Shown here: positions 54,353-64,000 of the stretch, one piece after another | How the letters are laid out: the number at the start of each line of letters is the position of its first letter | Position numbering within the stretch: position 1 is the first letter of the stretch | Assembly: GCF_003002095.1 (NCBI RefSeq) | Contig: NZ_PVZC01000003.1 | Location: forward strand, 372,001-436,000 | Reading direction: 5' to 3' | Length of the DNA: 64,000 nucleotides | DNA from: Allonocardiopsis opalescens | Lineage (GTDB): Bacteria > Actinomycetota > Actinomycetes > Streptosporangiales > Streptosporangiaceae | Notes under the pieces: generated by a model | What the model was told of the DNA's origin: nothing | The model's input: only the letters and a program-made list of their open reading frames with translations | Database searches by the model: none | Translations under genes and position numbers: made by a program

Positions 54353-55480
54353 TCCGCAGGGCGGCCCGGAAAGCAGCGGGCCGCGACCGCGACGACCCCC
54401 GAGGCGGCAGTGTCAGCGTCGACCGCCGCCGAGTCGGCCCCCCGCGGCGCGTCCGCACGCCCCCTGCGGCTCCCCGGCAGCAGTAGCACACCCCCGTCGC
54501 GGCGGTCGGCCCCAGGGCCCGACCCGCCGACCGAAGCAGGAACGCCATCGCTCCGCGACGCGTGCGACGGTCCGCCGGCCGACCGGCCGGGCCGTACGCG
54601 CCGCGGAGCCGTGTCGTGTCCGGCCCGGGAGCCTCCCCCCGGCACGGCGGGAGCGTCGGTGTGCCCGGGGCCCGGTACGGCGCTCTGAGCGCCGCCGCGG
54701 AAGCCGTCGGATACGCGCGTGGCGCGGGAGGGTCCGCCGTCAGGGCGCGCGAAGGCGGGACACGGCTCACGCCCGGGTCGGGCGGAGGTGTCCACCGCGG
54801 CGCGCGCACGCTCCACTCGGATCTCACTCCTCTCCTCGGCCGCCTACCGGGTTAGCTGACGGGTTCGGGCCGGGAGAAGGCCCTACCACCGTGGCCCGGC
54901 CGCCCGGGACCGCCGTCCCGTGCGCCCGGCCGTGGCGGATTCACCCCGGGGATTGGTGGGTCCCCGGCTCCGCTGCCGCCCGGACCGGCCTCCGGTCGGT
55001 CGACCGGGTGCCAGGCACCGCGCGAGCATCGGATTCGGCGGGCTGCGGCCGCCCGTCAGCCTGGACGAAACCGGTATTTGGGACCGGAAGATCACCAGGG
55101 ACATAACAGACCGCAACAGCGATGCAGATTACGGCAAGATTCCGGCGATGCCAACCGCGCGGCGGCCGCACCGCCCGAGCCGCAGTGCTTCCCGTTGCCG
55201 TTTGTGGACAGCGGGGCGAATGGGAGCGCTGCCGTTTCGGACCGGATGATCACCCTCGGTAATGATCTTTGCGTCCAAAAGGGCCGGTCTGAGCCCGGCG
55301 CACCGATATCCGCACGTCGCGGCCGCCCGCCGCCTCACTGTCGGTCGCGGCGCGCCGATGTGGCGAGCGCCGCGCTGACCGGGTGCGGCCAGCCGCCCCG
55401 GGGAGTGATCTGCGCCGCCCCGGGGAAGCCGGCCGCGGCCGGCGGGCCGCCCGCCCCCCGTGGGTAGGCTCGGCCGCACT
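54353..55480. other. 1.1-kb region without a supported gene
   Basis: GC-rich, with only Arg/Pro/Ala-rich shadow ORFs on both strands. A less GC-rich stretch at 55070-55150 and TAGGCT at 55465-55470 may belong to the promoter region of the next gene. Confidence 0.4.
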
Positions 55481-56032
55481 ATGGAGCAGCAGGTCACCAT
55501 CAGGCGGGCCAGGACCGCCGACGTCGCCGGCATCCGCCGCCTCGTCGACGCCTACGCCGACGACCGCCGGGTGCTCACCAAGGACACCGTCACCCTCTAC
55601 GAGGACGTCCAGGAGTTCTGGGTCGCCGTCCTCGGCGCGGACGGCGGCGACGCGCCCGGAGCCGGCCGCGTCGTCGGCTGCGGCGCCCTGCACGTCCTGT
55701 GGGAGGACCTCGCCGAGGTGCGCACCGTCGCGGTGGACCCCGCCATGCGCGGGCGCGGGATCGGCCACCGGATCGTGCGGCGGCTGCTGTCGGTCGCCGC
55801 CGAGCTCGGCGTGCGCCGCGTGTTCTGCCTGACCTTCGAAGTGGCCTTCTTCGCCCGCCACGGCTTCACCACCCTCCAGGGCGCGCCTGTTTCTCCCGAC
55901 GTCTACGCGGAGCTGCTGCGCTCCTACGACGAAGGCGTGGCCGAATTCCTCGATCTGGACCGGGTGAAGCCGAACACCCTCGGCAACACCCGAATGATTC
56001 TTTATCTAGCGGGTACCGACGAAGCCCTCTAA
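55481..56032 (+). CDS. argA: Amino-acid N-acetyltransferase (N-acetylglutamate synthase, short GNAT type)
   Basis: A 183-residue single-domain GNAT closely matching the mycobacterial/streptomycete type of N-acetylglutamate synthase. Conserved landmarks: TIRRARTADVAGIRRLV, VTLYEDVQEFWVA, GALHVLWEDLAEVRTVAV, the CoA loop RGRGIGHRIV, RVFCLTFEVAFFARHGF and RVKPNTLGNTRM. It makes N-acetylglutamate, the first step of arginine synthesis, without the kinase-like domain of E. coli ArgA. ATG 55481 starts the conserved region. Confidence 0.9.
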   Translation: MEQQVTIRRARTADVAGIRRLVDAYADDRRVLTKDTVTLYEDVQEFWVAVLGADGGDAPGAGRVVGCGALHVLWEDLAEVRTVAVDPAMRGRGIGHRIVRRLLSVAAELGVRRVFCLTFEVAFFARHGFTTLQGAPVSPDVYAELLRSYDEGVAEFLDLDRVKPNTLGNTRMILYLAGTDEAL

Positions 56033-56636
56033 GGCCACTCCGAGCGGCAATCGCCGGACTCCGGCGGGTGAAAACGCCCGGTTGGGCGGTCCGACGGCAG
56101 ATCGCAAGGCGCTTTGGCGGGAAGATCCGGCACAACGGTGCGGCGGATTGCCGCCGCAATCGTCCAAGTGCCCCCCGAACTGCCCCAGAGGTGTGCACGT
56201 TGTGCAACAGAACGGGACGCTCCAGAACTATCCGGTGCACCTGGGCGGGCCGGCTCGCACCATCCGCGTCGGGCGCGGCGCCCCTTTGCCGGGGACGGCG
56301 GCGAAACGGATCTACGGAGAAGTGGCGGCCGCAGGAATCCGGCCCGGGAATGACCATCCCCGCTAAGGCGACGCGCCCGCCACCGGCCCGATGACGATAA
56401 CCTGTGCCGCGAACCAGGACATACCCAATGCTTTCGGCGGCTCATGGCGGACCCTGCCGTGTTCGCCGCGGCCGGCCCGAACCCGTCGGCGGCAAGCGCG
56501 CCGACCGGCAAGGAGCCGCCACCCGGCACCCGCGAGCGGTACGCACGCGCACGACAGTAGGCTGAATGGTGCCGGACCGCACAGGCCGGTTTTTGCTGTA
56601 GGCGAACTTTCATCGCGAAGGAAGAGGTGGCGTTCG
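56033..56636. other. 600-bp region without a supported gene
   Basis: Short ORFs here lack protein-like composition. GGAAGAGG at 56620-56627 is the ribosome site of the next small gene. I see no RNA gene or repeat. Confidence 0.35.
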
Positions 56637-56855
56637 ATGTGGGACGTTTTGTCGGCGCTAACGCCTCCGGCGGTGGTCGGTGCCGTCTTCTGCTGGGGCG
56701 TCTACAAGCTCGTCCGCGCCGAGATGGTGCCCCGCACCACCGACGGCCGCGCCGTCGACCTCCGCGACGGCTCCGCGGGCGGTGCGAAAGGACGGGCGCC
56801 CGGCGCGGCCGGCCCCGCCAGGTCCGACAGGGCAGGCACTGACACTTCGGCCTGA
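56637..56855 (+). CDS. Small single-pass membrane protein
   Basis: A 72-residue protein with one helix (LTPPAVVGAVFCWGVYKLVR) and a hydrophilic tail rich in Gly, Ala and Arg. GGAAGAGG lies nine bases before the ATG. Function unknown; no family recognised. The tail is low-complexity. Confidence 0.55.
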   Translation: MWDVLSALTPPAVVGAVFCWGVYKLVRAEMVPRTTDGRAVDLRDGSAGGAKGRAPGAAGPARSDRAGTDTSA

Positions 56856-57107
56856 TCCGGTGTGTGCTGTGTGACACAGCCCGGGCCAGGTGGTTCAATA
56901 CACGCGTCGTCGCCAAATGAGAAAAGTCCGCCGACTGCGGAGCATGCTCGCGTCATTGCGCGCCGCATACGGGCGGCCGGGCGCACCGCGCCCCGCCGCG
57001 CCGTCGGCAGCGGCGCATGACCTCCTCCGTCGCCCAATAGTGGCCGACGGTAACCGCAATGTGGCTCCCGCGGCCGCTCGGCCGCCCGAATTCGTCCGTG
57101 CGGCGAA

Positions 57108-57137
57108 TTGTCAATCGATAGCAGTCGGGTATATATT
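57108..57137 (+). promoter_or_regulatory. Candidate lsr2 promoter
   Basis: TTGTCA-N18-TATATT in an AT-rich stretch, unusual in this genome, 45 bp upstream of the lsr2 ATG. AT-rich DNA is the preferred target of Lsr2, so autoregulation is plausible. Confidence 0.55.
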
Positions 57138-57181
57138 CACCCTGTAATTGCCCCATTGCATCGCTGAAAGGCCAGTCTTCC

Positions 57182-57508
57182 ATGGCGCAGAAGGTGCAAG
57201 TGCTGCTCGTCGACGACCTCGACGGCGGCACTGCAGAGGAAACCGTCTCGTTCGCGCTCGACGGTTCGGTGTATGAGATCGATCTCAGCGGAGATAACGC
57301 CGCCAAGCTGCGGTCCGCCCTCGACCCGTTTATCGAGGCGGCCCGGAAGTCCCCCTCCAAGGGGGCCAGGCGCCGGCCGCGCGGGGTTTCCAGCCGCGAA
57401 CGCAGCGCGGAGATTCGGGCCTGGGCCAAGGCGGCCGGCAAGAAGGTCAATGAGCGGGGGCGGATTCCCGCCTCCATCGTGGCGGAATTCGAGGCGGCTC
57501 AGCGCTGA
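57182..57508 (+). CDS. lsr2: Nucleoid-associated protein Lsr2
   Basis: A 108-residue protein of typical length. The N-terminal dimerisation domain (MAQKVQVLLVDDLDGG..ETVSFALDG) and the C-terminal DNA-binding domain (IRAWAKAAGKKVNERGRIP) with the RGR AT-hook-like motif are complete. Lsr2 bridges and silences AT-rich, often foreign, DNA. Start at 57182, with AAAGG (57168-57172) upstream. Confidence 0.96.
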   Translation: MAQKVQVLLVDDLDGGTAEETVSFALDGSVYEIDLSGDNAAKLRSALDPFIEAARKSPSKGARRRPRGVSSRERSAEIRAWAKAAGKKVNERGRIPASIVAEFEAAQR

Positions 57509-57576
57509 GGGCGCGCGGACGGCCCTCGGCCGGCTTGACCCGCACCAGGGCGGCCGCCCGGCCGCCGAGCAAATCC

Positions 57577-57630
57577 GACGCATCGCGCCGCGACAGAGGG
57601 AGCCCTCCCCGAGTCGCGGCGCGATGTGTT
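57577..57630 (+). terminator. Cruciform-like terminator after lsr2
   Basis: ATCGCGCCGCGAC (57582-57594) pairs with GTCGCGGCGCGAT (57613-57625) and the pairing extends outward with wobbles. The loop contains a nested hairpin GAGGG-AG-CCCTC. Confidence 0.65.
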
Positions 57631-57769
57631 TCGGCAGCCATGCGCCCGCCGCCCCGGGCACGCCCCCGCGCGCAACATCCGCGCACCCCCGAACCGGCCG
57701 CCCCGCGAATCGGCGCACGCCCCACGCGTGCGCGGCGCGCACATCCGTCACCGCCCCGTTCCGCGGCGC

Positions 57770-57815
57770 GTTCGCCCGTGGCGTACTTGGAACACCGGCG
57801 GGCGTATGGGTAGTT
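57770..57815 (+). promoter_or_regulatory. clpC control region: ClgR-type box and SigR-like promoter
   Basis: GTTCGC-N5-GCG at 57770-57783 matches the ClgR consensus reported for Streptomyces clp promoters. Immediately downstream GGAAC-N19-GTT (57789-57815) fits a SigR-type (disulfide-stress) promoter loosely. Another -10-like TAGCGT lies at 57834-57839. The leader to the start would be about 125-150 bases. Confidence 0.55.
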
Positions 57816-57963
57816 GGATGGGGATGAAGGTCCTAGCGTGGGGAACGTCTTATCCGAGTCTCAACGGGTCGACGTACACGCCCCCACGGCTGGGGCAGGA
57901 ATGCGGCAAGTGTAAGGACCGGACATCCCGGCCCTGCCTGACCGCTCTGTGAGGAGCGACGAG

Positions 57964-60483
<2,520 letters not shown>

Positions 60484-60502
60484 GCCCTCGGGCCGGTCCT
60501 CA

Positions 60503-60542
60503 GCCGAGGCCCCCGCGGACACCCGTCCGCGGGGGCCTCGGC
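60503..60542 (+). terminator. Strong hairpin after clpC
   Basis: GCCGAGGCCCCCGCGGAC and its exact complement flank ACCC: an 18-bp stem 20 bp after the stop. It may also serve the converging HD gene. Confidence 0.8.
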
Positions 60543-60551
60543 CTGTCCGGG

Positions 60552-61139
60552 CTAGCCCGCACCGCCCCCGGTGCGGGCGCGGTGCATCCACTCCAGCGAG
60601 CCGGTGCGCAGCGCCGTGTCGGCGATCCGCTTCGCCGTGGCGGTGCGCAGCGCGGCCAGCGAGGTGTCGATCCACGCCTGGGTGTCGGTGCCCTGCTCCC
60701 GGTACTCCACCGCCTGCAGCAGGCACTCCACCTTGTCGGCGTCCCGCGCGCACTGCGCCTCGGGCGTCACGTCCGCCTCGTACTCGGCCACCGCCCCGGC
60801 CACCAGCGCCGCCAGGGCCGAGGGCAGACCCGCGGTCTGCGCGGCGGTGACCTCCTCATGGGAAGCCGTCGACACATAGCGCTTGCCGACATGCGGGATA
60901 TCGGTGGTGCGGCTCTCCTGGCTGTCGTGCAGCAGGCTCAGGAACGCGGCCCGCTGCGGATCCGCGCCCTCCACCGACGCGATCACCGCCGCCGCCACCG
61001 CCGCGCGGTGCGAATGGTCGGCGATGCTCTCCGGCGCCGGAACACCCGCCACGAGCCAACCCGTCCGCTTATACCGCTTCAGCAGCCCGACCTCGTACAG
61101 GAAGTCGACCGCACGGGACATCTCGCGCTCGTCTGCCAT
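60552..61139 (-). CDS. HD-domain phosphohydrolase (YfbR/HDDC2-like 5'-nucleotidase)
   Basis: A 195-residue metal-dependent HD protein. The metal ligands are H in SIADHSHRAA, HD in LSLLHDSQE and D in CARDADKVE. The layout, with a first helix FLYEVGLLKRYKRTGW, matches YfbR/HDDC2-type 5'-deoxynucleotidases that dephosphorylate nucleoside monophosphates. GGAAGGGG precedes the ATG; upstream in-frame residues are unrelated. It converges on clpC. Confidence 0.87.
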   Translation of the reverse strand: MADEREMSRAVDFLYEVGLLKRYKRTGWLVAGVPAPESIADHSHRAAVAAAVIASVEGADPQRAAFLSLLHDSQESRTTDIPHVGKRYVSTASHEEVTAAQTAGLPSALAALVAGAVAEYEADVTPEAQCARDADKVECLLQAVEYREQGTDTQAWIDTSLAALRTATAKRIADTALRTGSLEWMHRARTGGGAG

Positions 61140-61329
61140 AGGACCCCTTCCAACGGCGCCGCAACAGCTCCGGCACGGACAAAACACTGCCGAGGCCCCG
61201 CCCACCTGCGACGACACCTCTCTTCATCAAACAGCCGCACCGCCCCCGGAGCCAGATCCGCCACGGGGCGGGCTGCGTTCGGGTCGGACTGGGGCGGGTG
61301 GAAGGTGTCGGTGCGGGGTTGGGGCGCCG

Positions 61330-62150
61330 TTGCCGGTGGGGCCCGGACCGCTCGTCGGGGTGGCGGCTCGCGGCGTTTCGGCGGCCGTGGAGTCCGCCGG
61401 CGTGTTGGGTACGCCGATGCTCTCGACGTGGAGCGGGGATGCGGCAGGGGGCCGTGCCGTCCGCTGGAGTGGACTTGCTCGTCGGAGTGGCGCTTACACG
61501 CCAGGCGGCACCGCGTTCGGGATCGTGTGCCGCCCCCTCGCCGGGTTCTCCGGGTTGTGTGCTCGGCGCGCCGGTGCTGTCGGTGTGGAGCGGGGACGCG
61601 TCGGGGCGGCCGTCCGTTGGAGTGGACTTGCTCGTCGGGCGGCGTCGATGCGCTGGGCGGCGCCGTGCTCGGCGTGGTGTGCCGCCATGTTCGCCGGGGC
61701 CGAATGTGCCCGATGTCGTCGGCGCGGAGCGCGGACGCGCCGCGCCGCCGTGCCATCTGTTGGAGCCGACCAGCTCGTCGGGTGGCGGCGTGCGGCTCGG
61801 ATGGCTCCCGGCGGCCCTTCGACGCCCGTGGAGTCCGCCGACGCGCCGAGCGACGCCCATGTGCCGTCGACGGGTCCTCCGGGGTGTGTGCCTGTCGGTG
61901 GCCGGTCTGCCGTCGCGGGGCGCGGAGTCATCCCCTGGGGCGGGACTCGGTCGTCGGGGTGCCGCCGATGTGCTGCGCGGCGTCGCGTTCGGCGTCGTGT
62001 GTCGTCACACTCGCCGGGTCCTCTGGGATGTGTGCTCGTTGGCTGTGCCCGGAGCTGTCGGCGTGGGGCACAGACGCGCCGCGGCGCCGAGCCGTCTGTT
62101 GGAGCCGACCAGCTCGTCGGGTGGCGGCGTGGCCTTCTCGACGACGCCTC
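61330..62150 (-). repeat. Degenerate tandem repeat array of about 120-185-bp units
   Basis: A core resembling TTGGAGTGGACTTGCTCGTC recurs at 61461, 61614, 61757 and 62096, with weaker copies near 61340 and 61935. A 36-base stretch is identical at 61756-61791 and 62095-62130. Between cores, TGTGCCG..CTCGCCGGGT..TGTGTGCTCG and TGTCGGCGTGGAGCGGGGACG segments also recur in order. Open frames on both strands shift between units, so it is probably non-coding. The 61140-62467 region has no supported gene. Strand is arbitrary. Confidence 0.65.
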
Positions 62151-62467
62151 GCAGCCCTTCGACGCCGGTGGCGTCCGCCGACGCGCTGAGCGACGCCATG
62201 GGCGTTGCGTGCCGTCCTGCTTGCTGGGCCGGGGTGCCCCCGGTGTCGTCGACCTTGGGTACGGACGCTCCAGGGCGCCGGACCGCCGCCGGACCAGCCC
62301 TGCCCGGCACGAGCGCAGCGCGTGCGGTGCCGCGGACGGTCGGCCCCGCTCCGCGTCCGGTGAAGGCGGTGGCGGTGCTCGTGGCGGATGACGAGCGGCT
62401 GAGCAACTCGAGGGCTGACGGGCCCAGCGGCGCAGCGCCGCAGCCCGCGCGGTGCGGCGCGGGTCCC

Positions 62468-62659
62468 CTACTCGGCGCCGGACAGCGGGCTGGACCAGGC
62501 GACGGGCAGCTCACGCAGGTCGTAGAGCGGCCGCTCGGGCCGCCCGTACCGGGCCCAGGGCGCGAGGCTGGCCCGCGGCAGGCCGGTGACGGCTTCGGCG
62601 GCCTCGGCGTCGACCAGCACGGGCATGCCGTGGCGGCGCGGCGTAAGCGTGGTGGGCAT
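62468..62659 (-). CDS. Small helix-turn-helix protein (MerR/excisionase-like)
   Basis: A 63-residue protein. PVLVDAEAAEAVTGLPRASLAPWARYGR resembles the winged-helix start of MerR or excisionase-type DNA-binding proteins (helix, turn, recognition helix, basic wing), and LYDLRELP completes the wing. No SD of strength. Function unknown; possibly a regulator of nearby genes. Confidence 0.55.
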   Translation of the reverse strand: MPTTLTPRRHGMPVLVDAEAAEAVTGLPRASLAPWARYGRPERPLYDLRELPVAWSSPLSGAE

Positions 62660-62884
62660 GATCGAATGATCCCGCACGGGTACGACACCGCAACCCGTTT
62701 TCACCTTGGGCCAAGCCGCCCAACCCGGCGGCGACTCCCCTCCCAACCGGCCACCCCGCCGCCCGCCAGCCCTCGATCCGACCCCCGACCATCAGCGCAC
62801 CGACCCCCAGACCACCGACCCACCCGATCCATCGGATCGGGGCAGTCGGCACCACACCTCCCCGCGCGCATCCCCCTCCCGCCC

Positions 62885-62989
62885 AGGGGGGCAGCCCCTA
62901 ACACCATTTTCTCGCGCAACGCGCGCCGCCGCGAGCCGCGTTCCGCAGGCTGTGGATAACTCCCGGGCTGCAAACCGAGCTGTGGACAA
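62885..62989 (+). repeat. Paired-box intergenic element, divergent copy E
   Basis: Hairpin AGGGG..CCCCT (62885-62899), a degenerate ATTTTCTC tract near 62906, then CTGTGGATAA at 62950 and CTGTGGACAA at 62980. Both are exact complements of known DnaA-box sequences (TTATCCACAG and TTGTCCACAG), 30 bp apart. The 62660-63258 gap holds no other feature. Confidence 0.55.
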
Positions 62990-63258
62990 CTCGACCGCGA
63001 GGCGGCTCAGAGGCTGCGCACCGAGTACATCGCACGCCGCCAGTCCGACCGGTCGCCGCCGTAACAGGTGACCGGAAGCCTCACGGCGCTGCCGGGACGA
63101 AGAGCCCTCGGGCACGCACGCCCACCGGCCGCAGCGCACTACCGCACCGTGCGCGCCACCCGACCCGCACACCGACGGGCCGCTACGCGGATCTGCGTAG
63201 CGGAGAGCCGCGCCCGGACCGACGACTGCGTAGCCGTGCCGCGGCCAGGCTGGCCGCC

Positions 63259-63720
63259 ATGACGGACATGCGTACGAGACGACGGTGGGGCTGGCGGGCG
63301 GCGACGGTGCTGGGCCTGCTGGCCACGGCCGCAGGCAACGGCATCCTCATGGTCGCCGGGGTGGAGTTCCCGGTGGCCATCCCGCCGGGCGGAGAGGCCA
63401 ATCCGGCCAGCGCCCGTTCGGAGCTGGTGTTCCTGCTGCTGGCGGCGCTGATCGTGCTGCTCCTGCGATGGCGTTGGACACCAGCGCTTGGAGCGCTGCT
63501 CGCGGCGATGTTCGCGGCGGGGTTCTGGCTGGATCCGACCGGGCTCGCCAACCTGACGGGCCAGGCGGGCGCACTCGCGGCGGCCGGCCAGGCCGTCCAG
63601 CAGCTAGGGGCGCTCACGGCCGTGCTGGCGGGCCTGGTCGCGACCGCGGCCGGCTACCGCGGCGCCCGTACCGCCCTGCGCTCATCCGGAGATACCCGAA
63701 CGTGCACCCCGAGCCGCTGA
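63259..63720 (+). CDS. Four-helix membrane protein of unknown function
   Basis: A 153-residue protein. Helices: ATVLGLLATAAGNGILMVAG, ELVFLLLAALIVLLL, PALGALLAAMFAAGFWL and LGALTAVLAGLVATAAGY. A short basic N-terminus (TRRRWGW) suggests cytoplasmic orientation. No family recognised. No strong ribosome site. Confidence 0.65.
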   Translation: MTDMRTRRRWGWRAATVLGLLATAAGNGILMVAGVEFPVAIPPGGEANPASARSELVFLLLAALIVLLLRWRWTPALGALLAAMFAAGFWLDPTGLANLTGQAGALAAAGQAVQQLGALTAVLAGLVATAAGYRGARTALRSSGDTRTCTPSR

Positions 63721-63755
63721 TTCCTGTCCATGCGCCCATTATCACCTGGAAACTC

Positions 63756-63771
63756 TTTGATAGCTATCAAA
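63756..63771. promoter_or_regulatory. Perfect 16-bp palindrome TTTGATAGCTATCAAA
   Basis: AT-rich and perfectly symmetric in a very GC-rich genome, 36 bp after the membrane-protein stop. The shape (TTGATAG-CTATCAA) is of the kind bound by MarR-type dimers. Its gene partner could be the antitoxin-like gene at 63898 or one beyond the window. Confidence 0.5.
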
Positions 63772-63831
63772 AAATGCGTCGGCGTCCCGCCGGGATGGCC
63801 GACCGGTCCGGGCGCCGATCCGATGGCAATC

Positions 63832-63882
63832 TCCGGTACGCCCGTGTACCGTTGCCCGTGTCCGGTACGCAGGTGTACCGGA
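63832..63882. promoter_or_regulatory. Two operator palindromes TCCGGTAC-N6-GTACCGGA
   Basis: The first is at 63832-63853 (right arm GTACCGTT) and the second, perfect, at 63861-63882; their starts are 29 bp apart. The second ends 15 bp before the next start codon. Such repeated sites are typical of antitoxin autoregulation. Confidence 0.6.
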
Positions 63883-63897
63883 GAGGGGAGCGGACGG

Positions 63898-64000
63898 ATG
63901 GGCGAGAGGGCGGCGGGGCCGCATGCGGAGCTGCCGGTGCGGGCGGTGCGGGCGAGGCTCGGGCCGCTGGTGCAACGCGTCGCCCAGGGCGAGGGACCGA
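63898..64000 (+). CDS. Probable type II antitoxin (prevent-host-death-like), cut by right edge
   Basis: Only the first 34 codons are visible, starting at ATG with GAGAGGGGAG upstream. The segment VRAVRARLGPLVQRVAQGEGP resembles the start of Phd/YefM-type antitoxins (helix followed by 'G-E-x-x-x-x-T'). The double operator supports autoregulation. The family call is tentative until the rest is seen. Confidence 0.5.
   Translation, partial: MGERAAGPHAELPVRAVRARLGPLVQRVAQGEGP

Noticed and set aside
55212-55230. Second cellulase operator (TGGGAGCGCTGCCG)
   Set aside because: Two mismatches in the right arm and no glycoside gene nearby.
61330-62150. CRISPR array
   Set aside because: Repeats are degenerate, 120-185 bp apart, with related rather than unique spacers, and there are no cas genes.
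61069-62959. Overlapping ORFs on both strands in the repeat array
   Set aside because: Frames change from one repeat unit to the next and composition is Arg/Pro/Ser-rich; interpreted as non-coding repeats.

Overview
The window is very GC-rich (about 73%) chromosomal DNA from an actinomycete. Evidence includes lsr2, a clpC gene with a ClgR-type box, GTG starts, several leaderless-type promoters and a SigE-family sigma factor. A perfect TGGGAGCGCTCCCA cellulase operator lies upstream of a family 12 glucanase, the site type described for CelR/CebR of Thermobifida and Streptomyces. I infer a Streptosporangiales member, possibly Nocardiopsaceae; this is inference, not proof.

Layout. 1-10.1 kb: a same-strand plant-polysaccharide or glycoside cluster (GH2 cut by the left edge, two GH3, GH78 rhamnosidase, frameshifted GH43). 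10.3-13.6 kb: tRNA-Ser(GCU), a SigE-family sigma factor, and a Cys-rich protein paired with a MauE-like membrane protein. 14-17.8 kb: an AAA ATPase and a three-gene operon of membrane-anchored proteins. 17.8-26.5 kb: mixed housekeeping and hypothetical genes, ending in a flavin oxidoreductase plus GH13 pair. 26.6-30.9 kb: a polymorphic-toxin locus with a pilin-like N-terminus, an acidic Cys-module stalk, a Hint domain and a putative deaminase tip, followed by remnants of a duplicated toxin/immunity cassette. 30.9-43.7 kb: hrpA, a methyltransferase, an ATP-dependent ligase, a NarL-type two-component system, cydAB and a frameshifted ABC permease. 43.7-45.5 kb: a lower-GC scar with a broken DUF397 gene, a GH12 remnant and the intact GH12 cellulase. 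45.9-53.3 kb: a cofactor block (DUF2520 protein, panC, panD, fused nadB-nadC, coaX) leading to lysS. 53.8-64 kb: a small LuxR-type regulator, an N-acetylglutamate synthase, lsr2, clpC, an HD phosphohydrolase, a degenerate tandem repeat array, a small HTH protein, a membrane protein and the start of a probable antitoxin gene with two operator palindromes.

How genes fit together. The GH cluster would trim rhamnose-, xylose/arabinose- and glucose-bearing glycosides. DUF2520-panC-panD-coaX supplies pantothenate and its phosphorylation, and nadBC supplies NAD. The toxin and its candidate membrane immunity protein appear translationally coupled.

The most novel signal is a short intergenic element found five times (13.7, 36.1, 36.4, 48.2 and 62.9 kb). 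It consists of a G/C hairpin, then an ATTCTTCC-like tract, then 43-44 bp further on a pair of DnaA-box-like sequences spaced 30-31 bp apart. I do not recognise this element.
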